A stretch of DNA of 64,000 nt from Lumbricus rubellus (Eukaryota > Annelida > Clitellata > Crassiclitellata > Lumbricidae), in contig OX243827.1 of the NCBI GenBank assembly GCA_945859605.1, forward strand, positions 8,078,717-8,142,716. Reading direction: 5' to 3'. Under the pieces are notes generated by a model, which saw nothing but the letters and a program-made list of their open reading frames with translations, made no database searches and was not told where the DNA came from. Each line of letters opens with the position of its first letter. Positions within the stretch are counted from its first letter, which is position 1. Shown here one piece after another: positions 63,859 to 64,000 of this stretch. The translations under genes were made by a program, and so were the position numbers.

Positions 63859-64000
63859 ATAGGCTACTCATTTCCGATTAGGTTTTAGTCGGTCAATAAT
63901 TAATCGCTTCTTTGACTGAAAAACCCTTAATCCATTGCAACATCCGGGTGGAAAGCCAATCGATCAGAGAAAAAGAAGCAAGAAGACTGCCATGGGAATT

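Overview
The window is nuclear DNA from an invertebrate animal, most likely marine. Genes are split by GT-AG introns and coding exons are GC-richer than their AT-rich surroundings. About half of what can be named is mobile or repetitive: tRNA-derived SINEs, TTAA, TA and hAT-like DNA transposons, an intact Ty1/copia element and many microsatellites. Two genes are recognised with confidence, coronin and CHTOP, and both look like ordinary metazoan orthologues. The species cannot be named from this alone; a non-vertebrate deuterostome or a lophotrochozoan is my guess. All genes read on the + strand.

Layout. (1) 1-2.8 kb: the last coding exon of an unidentified gene (866-1949) encodes a disordered, proline-rich C-terminus, with a SINE pressed against its splice acceptor. 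(2) 2.8-17 kb: a repeat-filled interval with a TTAA-flanked 855-bp element, a 3.4-kb element with ~800-bp inverted arms carrying a decayed minus-strand ORF, a 22-bp minisatellite and SINEs. (3) 20.6-33.8 kb: a coronin gene of 12 coding exons (627 codons). It is preceded by a ~1.3-kb minisatellite whose 24-bp unit is nearly the same as the coronin splice-acceptor/start-codon junction. (4) 34.8-41.9 kb: a CHTOP (Friend of PRMT1) gene of 5 coding exons (241 codons), with an ETS-motif promoter and a probable non-coding first exon. (5) 42-51.6 kb: microsatellites, a 1.8-kb hAT-like element nested in a SINE, a dead mariner copy, and a CpG-rich segment with a promoter-like core. (6) 51.65 kb to the end: a first exon encoding a signal peptide. 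Its first intron appears to run past the window and holds the intact copia element (198-bp identical LTRs, 1292-codon gag-pol) and two TA-flanked Tc1/mariner relatives, then long simple repeats.

The three cellular genes are not an operon. Coronin (actin regulation) and CHTOP (mRNA export, arginine methylation) are simply neighbours about 3 kb apart. The most unusual theme is that edges of coronin exons have been copied: the start-codon junction into a minisatellite, the exon 8 acceptor into intron 7, and the exon 11 donor into intron 11.
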